DNA of 64,000 nt from Pseudooceanicola sp. (GTDB lineage Bacteria > Pseudomonadota > Alphaproteobacteria > Rhodobacterales > Rhodobacteraceae), in the NCBI RefSeq assembly GCF_029213205.1, contig NZ_JARGNH010000011.1, positions 1 to 64,000 on the forward strand, read 5' to 3'. The number at the start of each line of letters is the position of its first letter. The first letter of the stretch is position 1. The notes under the pieces are model-generated. The model saw only the letters and a program-made list of their open reading frames with translations, was not told where the DNA came from and ran no database searches. The position numbers and the translations under genes were made by a program. Shown here one piece after another: positions 20,783 through 30,708 of this stretch.

Positions 20783-21436
20783 TTACCGTGAGGTTTCTGT
20801 GAGCCGCCGTTTCACATAATCGCTGACCGTGCCGATCATCGTGTCCATATGCGGTTCTTCAAAGAAATGCCCGGCGCCCTCGATCTGTTCATGGGTGACG
20901 GTGATGCCCTTTTGCTCTTGCAGCTTGCCGACAAGGGTTGCGGTGTCGGCAGGCGGTGCCACCCGGTCGGCGGTGCCGTTGATGATCAGCCCCGAGGACG
21001 GGCAGGGCGCCAGGAACGAGAAATCATACATATTCGCGGGCGGGCTGACCGAGATGAAACCGGTGATTTCCGGCCGCCGCATCAGCAATTGCATGCCGAT
21101 CCAGGCGCCGAAGGAAAATCCTGCAACCCAGCAATGTTTGGAATTGTTATTCATCGATTGCAGGTAGTCGAGCGCCGAGGCGGCATCGGACAATTCGCCG
21201 ATTCCCTGATCATATTCGCCCTGGCTGCGTCCGACGCCGCGGAAATTGAACCGCAACACGGTGAAGCCCATTTTGTGGAACGAATAATGCAGGTTGTAGA
21301 CAACCTTGTTGTTCATCGTGCCGCCGAATTGTGGATGCGGGTGCAGGATGATCGCAATCGGCGCGTCGCGCTCTTTTTGCGGGTGATAACGGCCTTCGAG
21401 GCGGCCTTCGGGGCCGGCGAAAATGACTTCAGGCAT
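20783..21436 (-). CDS. Alpha/beta hydrolase
   Basis: A 217-aa serine hydrolase of the dienelactone-hydrolase-like group. The nucleophile is in GFSFGAWIG (GxSxG), the oxyanion region is HPHPQFGGTMNNKVV, the Asp is probably in INGTADRVAPP, and the catalytic His is in GAGHFFEE. The substrate is unknown. The start at 21436 (MPEVIFAGPEGRLEG) has AGGAG 10 bases upstream; the longer frame to 21496 would run into the palindrome that regulates the divergent iscR operon. Confidence 0.85.
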   Translation of the reverse strand: MPEVIFAGPEGRLEGRYHPQKERDAPIAIILHPHPQFGGTMNNKVVYNLHYSFHKMGFTVLRFNFRGVGRSQGEYDQGIGELSDAASALDYLQSMNNNSKHCWVAGFSFGAWIGMQLLMRRPEITGFISVSPPANMYDFSFLAPCPSSGLIINGTADRVAPPADTATLVGKLQEQKGITVTHEQIEGAGHFFEEPHMDTMIGTVSDYVKRRLTETSR

Positions 21437-21495
21437 GGTTTGGCGCAGGCTCCTGCGGGCGTCGCGGGAATTCTTGACGAATTCGCTCGGGCACA

Positions 21496-21510
21496 TTAGA
21501 ACAGTTCTAA
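21496..21510. promoter_or_regulatory. Perfect palindrome upstream of iscR (Irr/iron-box-like operator)
   Basis: TTAGAAC-A-GTTCTAA is a perfect 15-bp inverted repeat between the alpha/beta hydrolase gene and iscR, 110 bases before the iscR ATG. It resembles the iron-control element bound by Irr in alphaproteobacteria (TTAGAA-N-TTCTAA type). Control of the suf operon by Irr or a related iron regulator is an inference from sequence and position. Confidence 0.65.
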
Positions 21511-21620
21511 GTCCGGGTTGGTCCGGATCGGGCTAACCTGCGAGATAAGCGTTGGTGCCCGGAACGTCAACAAAGTCTGAACAGAAGCTGGCCCAACGGG
21601 TCGGCTGGAGGGTCGTGCGA

Positions 21621-22100
21621 ATGAAGCTGAGCACCAAGGGGCGATATGCGATGGTGGCGTTGGCCGATATCGCATTGCAACCGGCAAACAGCCTGGTGAC
21701 CCTGGCCGAGATCGCCCAGCGTCAGGCGGTGTCGCTGCCCTATCTGGAGCAGCTTTTTGTCAAGCTGCGCCGCGCCGGGCTGGTGGACTCGGTGCGCGGC
21801 CCCGGCGGCGGCTATCGCCTGGCCCGGCCCACCGCCGAGATCAAGGTGGCCGATGTTCTGGCGGCTGTCGATGAGACCGTCTCGGCGCTGCACAAGGGGG
21901 CCGGGGCCAGTGGCGGGCTATCTGGATCGCGGGCGCAATCGGTGACCAACCGGCTGTGGGAATCGCTCAGCGCCCATGTCTATGTGTTTCTGCATCAGAC
22001 CAGCCTGGCCGATGTGGTCGGCAATGGGCTGACTCCCTGCGCGGCGGTGCCGGCGCTGTTCACCGTCGTCGATGACGTGGCGGATGAGGTGGCACCGTGA
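21621..22100 (+). CDS. iscR: Rrf2-family iron-sulfur regulator IscR
   Basis: A 159-aa winged-helix regulator that senses Fe-S status and represses the operon it heads. The Rrf2 N-terminus MKLSTKGRYAMVALADIA, helix-turn-helix and wing GPGGGYRLARP are all present. The three-Cys cluster of E. coli IscR is missing; the only Cys is in LTPCAAVPALF near residue 139, matching the unusual single-Cys IscR described from Rhodobacter sphaeroides. The ATG at 21621 starts the conserved N-terminus; the longer frame from 21552 adds 23 unrelated residues. Confidence 0.93.
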   Translation: MKLSTKGRYAMVALADIALQPANSLVTLAEIAQRQAVSLPYLEQLFVKLRRAGLVDSVRGPGGGYRLARPTAEIKVADVLAAVDETVSALHKGAGASGGLSGSRAQSVTNRLWESLSAHVYVFLHQTSLADVVGNGLTPCAAVPALFTVVDDVADEVAP

Positions 22101-22148
22101 ACCGGGGCCGGCACATCTTTCCCGGCATCGGGCCTGTGCCGGTATCGA

Positions 22149-22188
22149 CCCTCCGGGGGGAATATTTTGGGCAAGATGAAGCCCGGGG
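22149..22188. repeat. Dispersed intergenic repeat, copy 2
   Basis: Between iscR and the desulfurase gene, CCTCCGGGGGGAATATTTTG is followed by GGCAAGATGAAGCCCGGGG. The core AATATTT-GGCAAGATGAAGCC is nearly identical to the copy at 43300-43371. Read on the plus strand it ends 6 bases before the ATG, so it forms the leader of the next gene. Confidence 0.6.
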
Positions 22189-22194
22189 TGGCGC

Positions 22195-23241
22195 ATGAGC
22201 GGGCGGGTCTATCTTGATCACAACGCGACCACGCCGCTGCGCGCCGAGGCGCGGGCGGCGATGATCGCGGCGATGGATGTCAGTGGCAATCCGTCCAGCG
22301 TGCATGCCGAGGGGCGGGCGGCGAAGGCGCTGATCGAGCGGGCGCGGGCGCAGCTGGCGGCGGCACTCGGGGCCGAGGGGGCCGATATCGTCTTTACCTC
22401 AAGCGCCACCGAGGCGGCGGCGCTGGCTCTGGCCGGGCGTGATCTGCATTGTGGTGCGGTCGAACATGATGCGGTGCTGGCCTGGTGCGTGGATGACCTG
22501 CCGGTCGATGGGGCCGGACAGGTTGCGGTGGGCGATTCGGCGCGGGCTGCGCTGCAATTGGCCAATTCGGAAACCGGGGTGCTGCAGGATCTGCCGGACG
22601 GTTTGATGCTCAGCGATCTGACGCAGGGTTTTGGCAAGCTGCCGCTGGCCTTCAATTGGCTGGGATGCGACATGGCGCTGGTGTCGGCGCATAAGCTGGG
22701 CGGGCCAAAGGGCATTGGCGCGCTGGTGCTGAAACGCGGTACCGAGCTGGCGGCGCGAATTCGCGGCGGCGGTCAGGAAATGGGCCGACGGGCGGGCACC
22801 GAGAATGTGATCGGCATCGCCGGGTTTGGCGCGGCCGCCGCCGCGGCGGCGCGGGATCTGGCCGATGGGCTCTGGGACGCGGTGGCCGCGCGACGCGATG
22901 GGCTGGAGGCGCGGCTTGCGGCGGAGGCTGAGGGACTTATGTTTGCGGGCAAGGACAGCCCGCGCTTGCCGAACACCTCTTGCCTGGTCGATCCGGGCTG
23001 GAAGGGTGAAACCCAGGTGATGCAGATGGATTTGCAAGGCTTTGCGATCAGCGCCGGCTCGGCCTGTTCCAGCGGCAAGGTGCGGGCAAGCAAAGTGCTG
23101 CGCGCCATGGGCTATGACGAGACCGCCGCCGCCAGCGCCATCCGGGTCAGCCTGGGGCTGAACACGACCGAAGACGAGATCATGCGCTTTGCCGATAGCT
23201 GGCTGGCCCAACGCAGGAAGCATCGCGCCCGCGCGGCGTGA
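22195..23241 (+). CDS. Cysteine desulfurase, IscS/NifS class
   Basis: A 348-aa PLP enzyme that takes sulfur from cysteine for Fe-S assembly. The PLP lysine is in [16 protein letters not shown] and the persulfide Cys is in [11 protein letters not shown] (class I loop). It is shorter than IscS (about 400 aa) and closer to the NifS-like proteins found in rhodobacterial suf operons. It lies between iscR and sufB with a 16-base gap to sufB. It differs from the SufS at the operon end, so two desulfurases are encoded together. Confidence 0.9.
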   Translation: MSGRVYLDHNATTPLRAEARAAMIAAMDVSGNPSSVHAEGRAAKALIERARAQLAAALGAEGADIVFTSSATEAAALALAGRDLHCGAVEHDAVLAWCVDDLPVDGAGQVAVGDSARAALQLANSETGVLQDLPDGLMLSDLTQGFGKLPLAFNWLGCDMALVSAHKLGGPKGIGALVLKRGTELAARIRGGGQEMGRRAGTENVIGIAGFGAAAAAAARDLADGLWDAVAARRDGLEARLAAEAEGLMFAGKDSPRLPNTSCLVDPGWKGETQVMQMDLQGFAISAGSACSSGKVRASKVLRAMGYDETAAASAIRVSLGLNTTEDEIMRFADSWLAQRRKHRARAA

Positions 23242-23257
23242 GGATGAGAGGTTTGCA

Positions 23258-24793
23258 ATGACCACTATGGACCGCCCAAGTGGCAGTGACACCGGTGTCA
23301 AGGATGGCGTCGATCAGGAGACGGTGGATGCCGTCGCCCTGGCCGGCACCTATAAATACGGCTGGAACACCGAGATCGATACCGATTACGCGCCGATGGG
23401 GCTGAACGAGGATATCGTTCGCCTGATCAGCAGCAAGAACAAGGAACCGGCCTGGATGACCGAGTGGCGGCTGGAGGCCTATGCCCGCTGGTTGACCAAG
23501 AAAGAGCCGGATTGGGCGATGGTCGACTATCCCGAGATCGATTTTCAGAGCCAGTATTATTATGCCCGGCCATCGAGCATGGCGGTGAAGCCGAAATCGT
23601 TGGATGACGTCGATCCGAAGCTGCTGGCCACCTATGCCAAGCTGGGTATCCCGCTGAAGGAACAGATGATCCTGGCCGGGGTCGAGGGCGCCGAGGCGGT
23701 CCCGGCCGAGGGCCGCAAGGTGGCGGTGGATGCGGTGTTTGATTCCGTGTCGCTCGGCACCACCTTTCAGGATGAACTGAAGAAGGCCGGGGTGATCTTC
23801 TGCTCGATCTCCGAGGCGATCCGCGAGCATCCCGAACTGGTCAAGAAATACCTCGGTTCCGTGGTGCCGGTCAGCGATAATTTCTATGCCACGCTGAATT
23901 CGGCCGTGTTTTCCGATGGCTCCTTTGTCTACATCCCGCCCGGGGTGCGCTGCCCGATGGAGCTGTCGACCTATTTCCGCATCAATGCCGAAAACACCGG
24001 TCAGTTCGAACGCACGCTGATCATCGCCGACAAGGGCAGCTATGTCTCTTATCTGGAGGGCTGCACCGCGCCGAAACGCGATGTTGCGCAGCTGCATGCG
24101 GCGGTGGTTGAGATCATCATCGAAGAAGATGCCGAGGTGAAATATTCCACCGTCCAGAACTGGTATCCGGGCGATGAGAACGGCAAGGGCGGGATCTACA
24201 ACTTTGTCACCAAGCGCGCCGATTGCCGGGGCGACCGGGCCAAGGTGATGTGGACCCAGGTGGAAACCGGTTCTGCGGTCACCTGGAAATACCCCTCCTG
24301 CATCCTGCGCGGCGATGATTCACAGGGCGAGTTCTATTCGATCGCCATCGCCAACAATTACCAACAGGCCGACACCGGCACCAAGATGATCCATCTGGGC
24401 CAGCGCACCAAGTCGCGCATCGTGTCCAAGGGGATTTCCGCAGGCCATGCGCAGAACACCTATCGCGGCTTGGTCTCGATGCATCCCAAGGCGCAGGACG
24501 GGCGCAATTATACCCAGTGCGACAGCCTGTTGATCGGTAGCCAATGCGGGGCGCATACGGTGCCCTATATCGAAGTGCGCAACAATTCCGCCCGGGTCGA
24601 ACATGAGGCGACGACCTCCAAGGTGGATGACGATCAGCTGTTCTATTGCCGCTCGCGCGGGATTGGCGAAGAGGCGGCGGTGGCGCTGGTGGTCAACGGT
24701 TTCTGCAAGGAGGTGTTGCAGGCGCTGCCGATGGAATTCGCCATGGAGGCGCAGCAACTGGTGGCGATTTCCCTGGAAGGATCGGTCGGATAG
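23258..24793 (+). CDS. sufB: Fe-S cluster scaffold subunit SufB
   Basis: A 511-aa component of the SufBC2D complex, on which Fe-S clusters are built. Typical segments are [38 protein letters not shown] and the right-handed beta-helix core [12 protein letters not shown]. The conserved Cys of the sulfur tunnel lies in the [17 protein letters not shown] block, and the C-terminal [17 protein letters not shown] is intact. The ATG at 23258 (MTTMDRPSG) follows GAGAGG; the frame extends further upstream into the desulfurase gene and that part is not coding here. Confidence 0.96.
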   Translation: MTTMDRPSGSDTGVKDGVDQETVDAVALAGTYKYGWNTEIDTDYAPMGLNEDIVRLISSKNKEPAWMTEWRLEAYARWLTKKEPDWAMVDYPEIDFQSQYYYARPSSMAVKPKSLDDVDPKLLATYAKLGIPLKEQMILAGVEGAEAVPAEGRKVAVDAVFDSVSLGTTFQDELKKAGVIFCSISEAIREHPELVKKYLGSVVPVSDNFYATLNSAVFSDGSFVYIPPGVRCPMELSTYFRINAENTGQFERTLIIADKGSYVSYLEGCTAPKRDVAQLHAAVVEIIIEEDAEVKYSTVQNWYPGDENGKGGIYNFVTKRADCRGDRAKVMWTQVETGSAVTWKYPSCILRGDDSQGEFYSIAIANNYQQADTGTKMIHLGQRTKSRIVSKGISAGHAQNTYRGLVSMHPKAQDGRNYTQCDSLLIGSQCGAHTVPYIEVRNNSARVEHEATTSKVDDDQLFYCRSRGIGEEAAVALVVNGFCKEVLQALPMEFAMEAQQLVAISLEGSVG

Positions 24794-24840
24794 CGGTTTC
24801 CGATGGGGACCGAGGCCCGGAACTGAATGAGGTTTGAGAA

Positions 24841-25155
24841 ATGATCATCACAACCACCCCGTCGATCGAGGGCCACAAGATCACCGCCTATCGCGGTGTT
24901 GTCGTCGGTGAGGCGATCATGGGTGCCAATATCGTTCGGGATTTCTTTGCCAATATCACCGATATCGTCGGTGGCCGCGCGGGCGCCTATGAGGCCAAGC
25001 TGCAGGATGCTCGCGACACCGCGATGGCTGAACTTGAGGATCGCGCCGCGACGCTCGGCGCCAATGCGGTGGTCGGGGTCGATCTGGATTACGAGGTTGT
25101 CGGCGATTCCATGTTGATGGTCTCGGTCTCTGGCACTGCGGTGGTGATCGACTAG
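24841..25155 (+). CDS. YbjQ/UPF0145 (DUF74) family protein
   Basis: A 104-aa protein of the YbjQ family, a small pentamer-forming fold sometimes called heavy-metal-binding. Recognisable parts are [21 protein letters not shown] at the N-terminus and the [17 protein letters not shown] segment. It sits between sufB and sufC in the same direction, 47 bases after sufB. A role in metal handling for Fe-S assembly is possible but rests on position alone. Confidence 0.88.
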   Translation: MIITTTPSIEGHKITAYRGVVVGEAIMGANIVRDFFANITDIVGGRAGAYEAKLQDARDTAMAELEDRAATLGANAVVGVDLDYEVVGDSMLMVSVSGTAVVID

Positions 25156-25157
25156 CG

Positions 25158-25766
25158 ATGCGGGATTCGGCAGACACCAAGGCCCCGGTTGCGCGGCCCG
25201 AGCTGACCTTTCCCGAGGCCGAGGCGGCGTTGCTGCGTGCCGAATACGAACGTGCCGCGGTGATCCTTGAATATGGGTCTGGCGGGTCGACGGTGCTGGC
25301 CGGGGAACTGCCGGGCAAGCAGGTGACCAGCGTCGAAAGCGACAAGGCCTGGGCACAGATGATGCGCAGCTGGTTTGCCGCCAATCCGCCGTTGAGTCCG
25401 GTGGATATCGTGCACCACGATATCGGCCCGACCCGGGAATGGGGGCACCCGGAGAGCGATCAGGGCTGGAAACGCTATCCTGGCTATCCGCTCAAGGTCT
25501 GGGATCGCCCGGCGTTTCAGCCGCCGGACCTGGTGCTGGTCGATGGTCGGTTTCGGGTCGGCTGCGCGCTGGCCTGCGCCTTTCGCAGTGCCAGGCCGCT
25601 GGTGATCCTGTTCGATGATTACGCCGGGCGGCCACAATATCACGAGGTTGAGGATTTTATCGGCAAGCCAGAGCTCACTGGACGGCTTGCCCGGTTTTCC
25701 GTTGCACCGATGGCGGTGCCGGTGGATCGGTTGTTGCGGGTCACACAATTGCTGTCGAGACCCTGA
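25158..25766 (+). CDS. Methyltransferase-like Rossmann protein inside the suf operon
   Basis: A 202-aa protein. The segment AVILEYGSGGSTVLAGEL resembles SAM motif I (ExGxGxS), and VTSVESDKAW provides an acidic residue at the end of the next strand. DLVLVDGRFRVGCAL and LVILFDDYAGR look like motifs IV-V. A class I methyltransferase fold is therefore likely, though the target is unknown and a catalytically inactive homologue cannot be excluded. It starts 2 bases after the YbjQ-like gene and ends just before sufC. Confidence 0.7.
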   Translation: MRDSADTKAPVARPELTFPEAEAALLRAEYERAAVILEYGSGGSTVLAGELPGKQVTSVESDKAWAQMMRSWFAANPPLSPVDIVHHDIGPTREWGHPESDQGWKRYPGYPLKVWDRPAFQPPDLVLVDGRFRVGCALACAFRSARPLVILFDDYAGRPQYHEVEDFIGKPELTGRLARFSVAPMAVPVDRLLRVTQLLSRP

Positions 25767-25804
25767 TGGATACGCCGCTGGCGCGGCAAGAAAAGGTAGG
25801 AAAA

Positions 25805-26556
<752 letters not shown>

Positions 26557-26557
<1 letters not shown>

Positions 26558-27846
26558 TGGCGTTGGTACACCCGAAACCGGACGCGACCGAAGCCCGGCT
26601 TGCGGCGCTGTCCGCGCCAGAAAATCCCGGCTGGACCGCGGCCGCCCGTGATGCGGCGCTGACCCGGCTGCGGGCAATGGGCCTGCCGATCCGGCGCGAT
26701 GAATATTGGAAATACACCCGCCCCGACAGCCTGACCGCCGCCGAGGTCACCCCGGCCACGGCGCTGGCCCACGATGACGAGGCACCGATCTTTGCCGCCA
26801 CCGAGGCGCTGCGCCTGGTGTTTGTCGACGGGGTGTTCGACGCCGAGGCCTCGGACGCGCCGGAGCTGGCCGGCGTCAGTGTCGAAATGCTGAGCGCGGC
26901 GCAGGGCAGCGATCTGCATTGGGCGCGCGGGCTCTATGGTGTGCTTGAGGCACGCGGGCAATCGCCGGTTGCACGGCCATTGGCGGCGCTGAACACCGCC
27001 GGTGCCAGCGACGGGGTGTTGATCCATGTCAGTGCCAAGGCCGCAAAGCCGATCCACCTTGTTTATGTCCATAAATCAGAGCGTTCGGATGCAATCCTAC
27101 ATCATTGCATCAAGGTCGATGCGGGCGCCGAACTGACCCTGCTGGAAAGCGGCCCGGCGGCGGCGCGGTTGAACAAGGTGATGGAGGTCGAGATTGCCGA
27201 TGGCGGGCGATTCCAGCATGTGCGGGCGCAGGGGCGCGACCATGACCGGCGTGCGGCGACCCATATCTTTGCCCGGCTGGGGCGCGAAAGCACTTTCAAG
27301 AGCTTTACCCTGACCGCCAATGGCGTGCTGACCCGCAATGAATGTGTGATCGAATTCACCGGCGACGACGCGGTGGCGCATGTCGCGGGCGCAGCGCTGG
27401 GGGACGGCGATTTTCACCATGACGACACCGTGTTCATCACCCATGACGCGGTGAATTGCGAGAGTCGCCAAGTGTTCAAGAAGGTGCTGCGCAACGGTGC
27501 CACCGGGGTGTTTCAGGGCAAGATCCTGGTCAAGGACGGGGCGCAAAAGACCGACGGCTACCAGCTGAGCCAGGCGCTTTTGCTGGACGGCGACAGCCAG
27601 TTTCTGGCCAAGCCTGAGTTGGAGATCTATGCCGATGACGTGGCCTGTTCGCATGGCTCGACCTCGGGTGCGATTGACGAGACGGCGCTGTTTTACCTGC
27701 GCTCGCGCGGGGTGCCCCTGGGTGCGGCGACGGATCTGTTGACCCAGGCGTTTTTGGCCGAAGCGGTGGAGGAGATCGAGGCGCCGGATCTGCGCGACGA
27801 AATCGTTGCACGGTTGGCCGCCTGGCTGGAGCGTCGGCGCGGCTGA
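26557..27846 (+). CDS. sufD: Fe-S cluster assembly protein SufD
   Basis: A 429-aa paralogue of SufB that completes the SufBC2D scaffold and helps iron entry. The N-terminal region has the RRDEYWKYT-type motif (IRRDEYWKYTRPD), and the beta-helix core ends with the conserved CSHGSTSGAIDETALFYLRSRG, carrying the His of the SufB-SufD interface. GGAGG lies 8 bases before the start; GTG at 26554 and ATG at 26557 are both possible and the ATG is given. It is followed directly by two membrane-protein genes. Confidence 0.95.
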
Positions 27847-28334
27847 TGTCGTTTCTTGCCGATATTGCAGCCACCTATCGTGGTCCGGGGCGGCGTCTGC
27901 GCGTGGTTCTGGCGCGTGGCCAGCGCGAGGATCGGCTGTTGGCGATGGTGATGATCGGCTGCGCGCTGGTTTTCGTGGCGCAATGGCCGCGTCTGGCGCG
28001 CCAGGCCTATGCCAGTGGCGAGGATCTGAACCCGCTGCTTGGCGCCAGCCTGCTGGCCTGGCTGGTGATCATGCCGCTGGTGCTTTACGCGCTGGCGGCG
28101 CTGGCGCATGGTCTGGCGCGGATTCTCGGTGGGCAGGGCAGTTTCTATGGCGCGAGGCTGGCGCTGTTCTGGGCGCTGCTGGCCAGCACGCCGGTGATCC
28201 TGCTGCACGGGCTGGTGGCCGGGTTCATCGGGCCGGGACCGCAATTGACCCTGGTCGGTGCAATCTGGTGCGGGGTGTTCGCGTGGTTCTGGGGCGGCGG
28301 GATGCTCGCAGCCGAACGAGAGGGCAAGACATGA
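27846..28334 (+). CDS. YIP1-type integral membrane protein 1
   Basis: A 162-aa protein with about four membrane segments, for example LLAMVMIGCALVFVAQW, LLAWLVIMPLVLYALAAL, LALFWALLASTPVILL and LTLVGAIWCGVFAWFW. The layout is that of the YIP1/DUF1282 superfamily, whose bacterial members have no settled function. Its ATG overlaps the sufD stop by one base and its stop overlaps the next start (ATGA), so it is firmly inside the suf operon. Confidence 0.75.
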   Translation: MSFLADIAATYRGPGRRLRVVLARGQREDRLLAMVMIGCALVFVAQWPRLARQAYASGEDLNPLLGASLLAWLVIMPLVLYALAALAHGLARILGGQGSFYGARLALFWALLASTPVILLHGLVAGFIGPGPQLTLVGAIWCGVFAWFWGGGMLAAEREGKT

Positions 28335-28930
28335 GCGTGGAGACATTCAGCCAGGCGTGGTTTCGCGATATGCTGTTGGCCACCATCGGCGAGCCGCGGC
28401 GCGCGGCGCGCGAGTTGCTGGAGATCCGCCTGCCGGACCAGGCGCTGTGGACCTGGCTGGGGCTGGCCTCGGTTCTGAACGGCCTGGTTTACAGCCTGAC
28501 GGTGCCGCCGCAGGTTCAGGTGGCATTTCCGATGCCCGGCCTGCTGCAAAGCCCGATCCTGCTGAGCCTGGTGATGGGCGTGTTGATGGTGGGGATGACC
28601 CAGTTCTTCGTCTGGGCCGGCCGCCTTCTCGGCGGCAGTTCGGACTTCCGCCGGATGCTGCAACTGACCTGCTGGCTGCAGACCTTGCGGGTGCTGTTTC
28701 AGGTGGTGATCAGCCTGGTCTCGATGCTGTCGATCGGGCTCAGCGGGCTGCTGGCGGTGATCGGCGGCTTCTGGGGGGTCTATATCCTAGCCAATTTCAT
28801 CGCCGAGGCGCATCGCTTCACCACCCCGATCAAGGCGGTGGCCACCCTGATCATCGGGGTGCTGGGCGTGGCCTTTGCGATGACGTTCCTGTTGGCCCTG
28901 CTTGGCCTCGCGCCGACGGAGACGATCTGA
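28331..28930 (+). CDS. YIP1-type integral membrane protein 2
   Basis: A 199-aa protein with about five hydrophobic helices. It begins with a soluble helix MSVETFSQAWFRDMLLATI followed by EPRRAARELLEIRLPDQALW, a pattern typical of YIP1-family proteins (one short conserved helix, then the membrane part). It is translationally coupled to the preceding paralogue-like gene and to sufS by one-base overlap. The function is unknown; membrane localisation inside an Fe-S operon is unusual. Confidence 0.78.
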   Translation: MSVETFSQAWFRDMLLATIGEPRRAARELLEIRLPDQALWTWLGLASVLNGLVYSLTVPPQVQVAFPMPGLLQSPILLSLVMGVLMVGMTQFFVWAGRLLGGSSDFRRMLQLTCWLQTLRVLFQVVISLVSMLSIGLSGLLAVIGGFWGVYILANFIAEAHRFTTPIKAVATLIIGVLGVAFAMTFLLALLGLAPTETI

Positions 28931-30147
28931 TGTATGATCTGAGCAAAATCCGTGCCGATTTCCCGATCCTATCGCGAGAGGTGAATGGTAAGCCGTTGGT
29001 TTATCTTGATAATGGTGCCTCGGCTCAGAAGCCGCAGGTGGTGATCGATGCGATCACCCACGCCTATGGGATGGAATATTCCAACGTCCATCGCGGGCTG
29101 CATCACCTGTCCAATCTGGCGACCGAGAATTATGAGGCGGTGCGTGGCAAGATCGCCCGATTCCTCAACGCCGACGAGAGCGAAGTGGTGATGAATTCCG
29201 GCACCACCGAGGGCATCAATATGGTCGCCTATGGCTGGGCCGCGCCACGCCTGCAGCCGGGTGACGAGATCCTGCTGAGCGTGATGGAGCACCATGCCAA
29301 TATCGTGCCCTGGCATTTCCTGCGCGAACGTCAGGGCGTGGTGCTGAAATGGGTCGACACCGAAGCGGACGGCAGTCTTGATCCGCAAAAGCTGATCGAC
29401 GCCATCGGGCCGCGCACCAAGCTTGTGGCGATCACCCATCTTTCCAATGTCTTGGGAACAGTTGTTGATGTGAAATCAATTTGTGCCGCCGCCCAGGCGC
29501 GTGGCGTGCCGGTGCTGGTTGACGGTTCGCAGGGCGCGGTTCACATGGCGGTGGACGTCAAGGACATCGGCTGTGATTTCTACGCGATCACGGGTCACAA
29601 GCTCTATGGTCCGTCCGGCTCAGGGGCGATCTATGCCCGCCGCGAACGTCTGGCCGAGATGCGCCCGTTCATGGGCGGCGGCGACATGATCCGCGAGGTC
29701 AGCAAGGACGCGGTTAGCTATAATGACCCGCCGATGAAATTCGAGGCCGGCACGCCGGGGATCGTGCAGATGATCGGTCTCGGCGTTGCGCTGGATTACA
29801 TGACCGGTCTCGGCATGGATCAGATTGCCGCGCATGAGCGGGATCTGGCGGCCTATGCGACGAGTCGTCTGTCCGGGCTGAATTGGTTGAATATTCAGGG
29901 CCATGCCCTTGGAAAGGCCGCAATATTCTCGTTCACCCTGAACGGCGCGGCGCATGCACATGATGTTTCGACCATCCTCGACAAACGCGGGGTGGCGGTG
30001 CGGGCCGGGCACCATTGCGCGCAACCCTTGATGGAGCATCTGCGGGTGACCGCGACCTGCCGGGCCAGTTTCGGGCTCTACAACACCCGCGAAGAGGTCG
30101 ATGTGCTGGTCGACGCGCTGGAGCTGGCGCAGGATCTGCTCGGGTAG
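28930..30147 (+). CDS. sufS: Cysteine desulfurase SufS
   Basis: A 405-aa group II PLP-dependent desulfurase and selenocysteine-lyase homologue. The PLP lysine is in AITGHKLYGPSG and the persulfide Cys in RAGHHCAQPLMEHL, with conserved NVHRGLHHLSNLAT and HHANIVPW near the active site. Group II enzymes normally need SufE or SufU; neither is in the window. It closes the operon and ends 3 bases from the convergent tetR gene. Confidence 0.96.
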   Translation: MYDLSKIRADFPILSREVNGKPLVYLDNGASAQKPQVVIDAITHAYGMEYSNVHRGLHHLSNLATENYEAVRGKIARFLNADESEVVMNSGTTEGINMVAYGWAAPRLQPGDEILLSVMEHHANIVPWHFLRERQGVVLKWVDTEADGSLDPQKLIDAIGPRTKLVAITHLSNVLGTVVDVKSICAAAQARGVPVLVDGSQGAVHMAVDVKDIGCDFYAITGHKLYGPSGSGAIYARRERLAEMRPFMGGGDMIREVSKDAVSYNDPPMKFEAGTPGIVQMIGLGVALDYMTGLGMDQIAAHERDLAAYATSRLSGLNWLNIQGHALGKAAIFSFTLNGAAHAHDVSTILDKRGVAVRAGHHCAQPLMEHLRVTATCRASFGLYNTREEVDVLVDALELAQDLLG

Positions 30148-30150
30148 GGC

Positions 30151-30708
30151 TCAGCCGACCAATCGTATAGCCGCCGCTTCTGCGGCCTGGAACGGCACCG
30201 GTGACATCTGCGCCCGCGCTTGCGCCACCGCCCCGTCAAGCAGCGCCAGAACCGGCCCGGCCATGTCCGGATCGCCGCCGCCCGCCGCCAGCGCCCGGGC
30301 GCAGGCCCGTGTCACATCGACATAGGCCTGACCCAGCCTGGCCGTCAGCTCTGCCTCCTGTGGCACCACTTCTTGCGCCATCACCGAGAACAGGGCGCCC
30401 GAGGCATAGCCCGTGCCGGTGACCCAATCGGCGCTCTGGCGAAACAGCACCCCCACCATGGTCGCGGCCGGGCTCGATTTGTCCGCGGACTCGTCGAAAT
30501 GACGGACGATATCGGCGGCCAGCCAGTCGATGGCTGCGACTGCCAGCGCTGCCTTGCCGCCGGGGAAATGATGATAGAGCGAGCCCTTGGGGCAACCCGA
30601 CCGCTCCAGTATCTCGGCGACGCCGACGGCGTGATAGCCGCGCATCTGGAACAATTCCAGCGCCGCCTTGACCAGGCGATTGGAGGTTTTGGGGCGCTCT
30701 GTCGTCAA
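30151..30708 (-). CDS. TetR/AcrR-family transcriptional regulator
   Basis: A 185-aa repressor with an N-terminal helix-turn-helix: LVKAALELFQMRGYHAVGVA, EILERSGCPKGSLYHHFPGG. The C-terminal ligand domain is of the LmrA/YxaF type (ASGALFSVMAQEVVPQEAEL). The proposed start is TTG at 30708, which overlaps the stop of the upstream thioesterase-like gene as TTGA. A longer frame to 30942 exists but its first residues are unlike any TetR leader. It probably controls the small operon it belongs to. Confidence 0.82.
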   Translation of the reverse strand: MTTERPKTSNRLVKAALELFQMRGYHAVGVAEILERSGCPKGSLYHHFPGGKAALAVAAIDWLAADIVRHFDESADKSSPAATMVGVLFRQSADWVTGTGYASGALFSVMAQEVVPQEAELTARLGQAYVDVTRACARALAAGGGDPDMAGPVLALLDGAVAQARAQMSPVPFQAAEAAAIRLVG

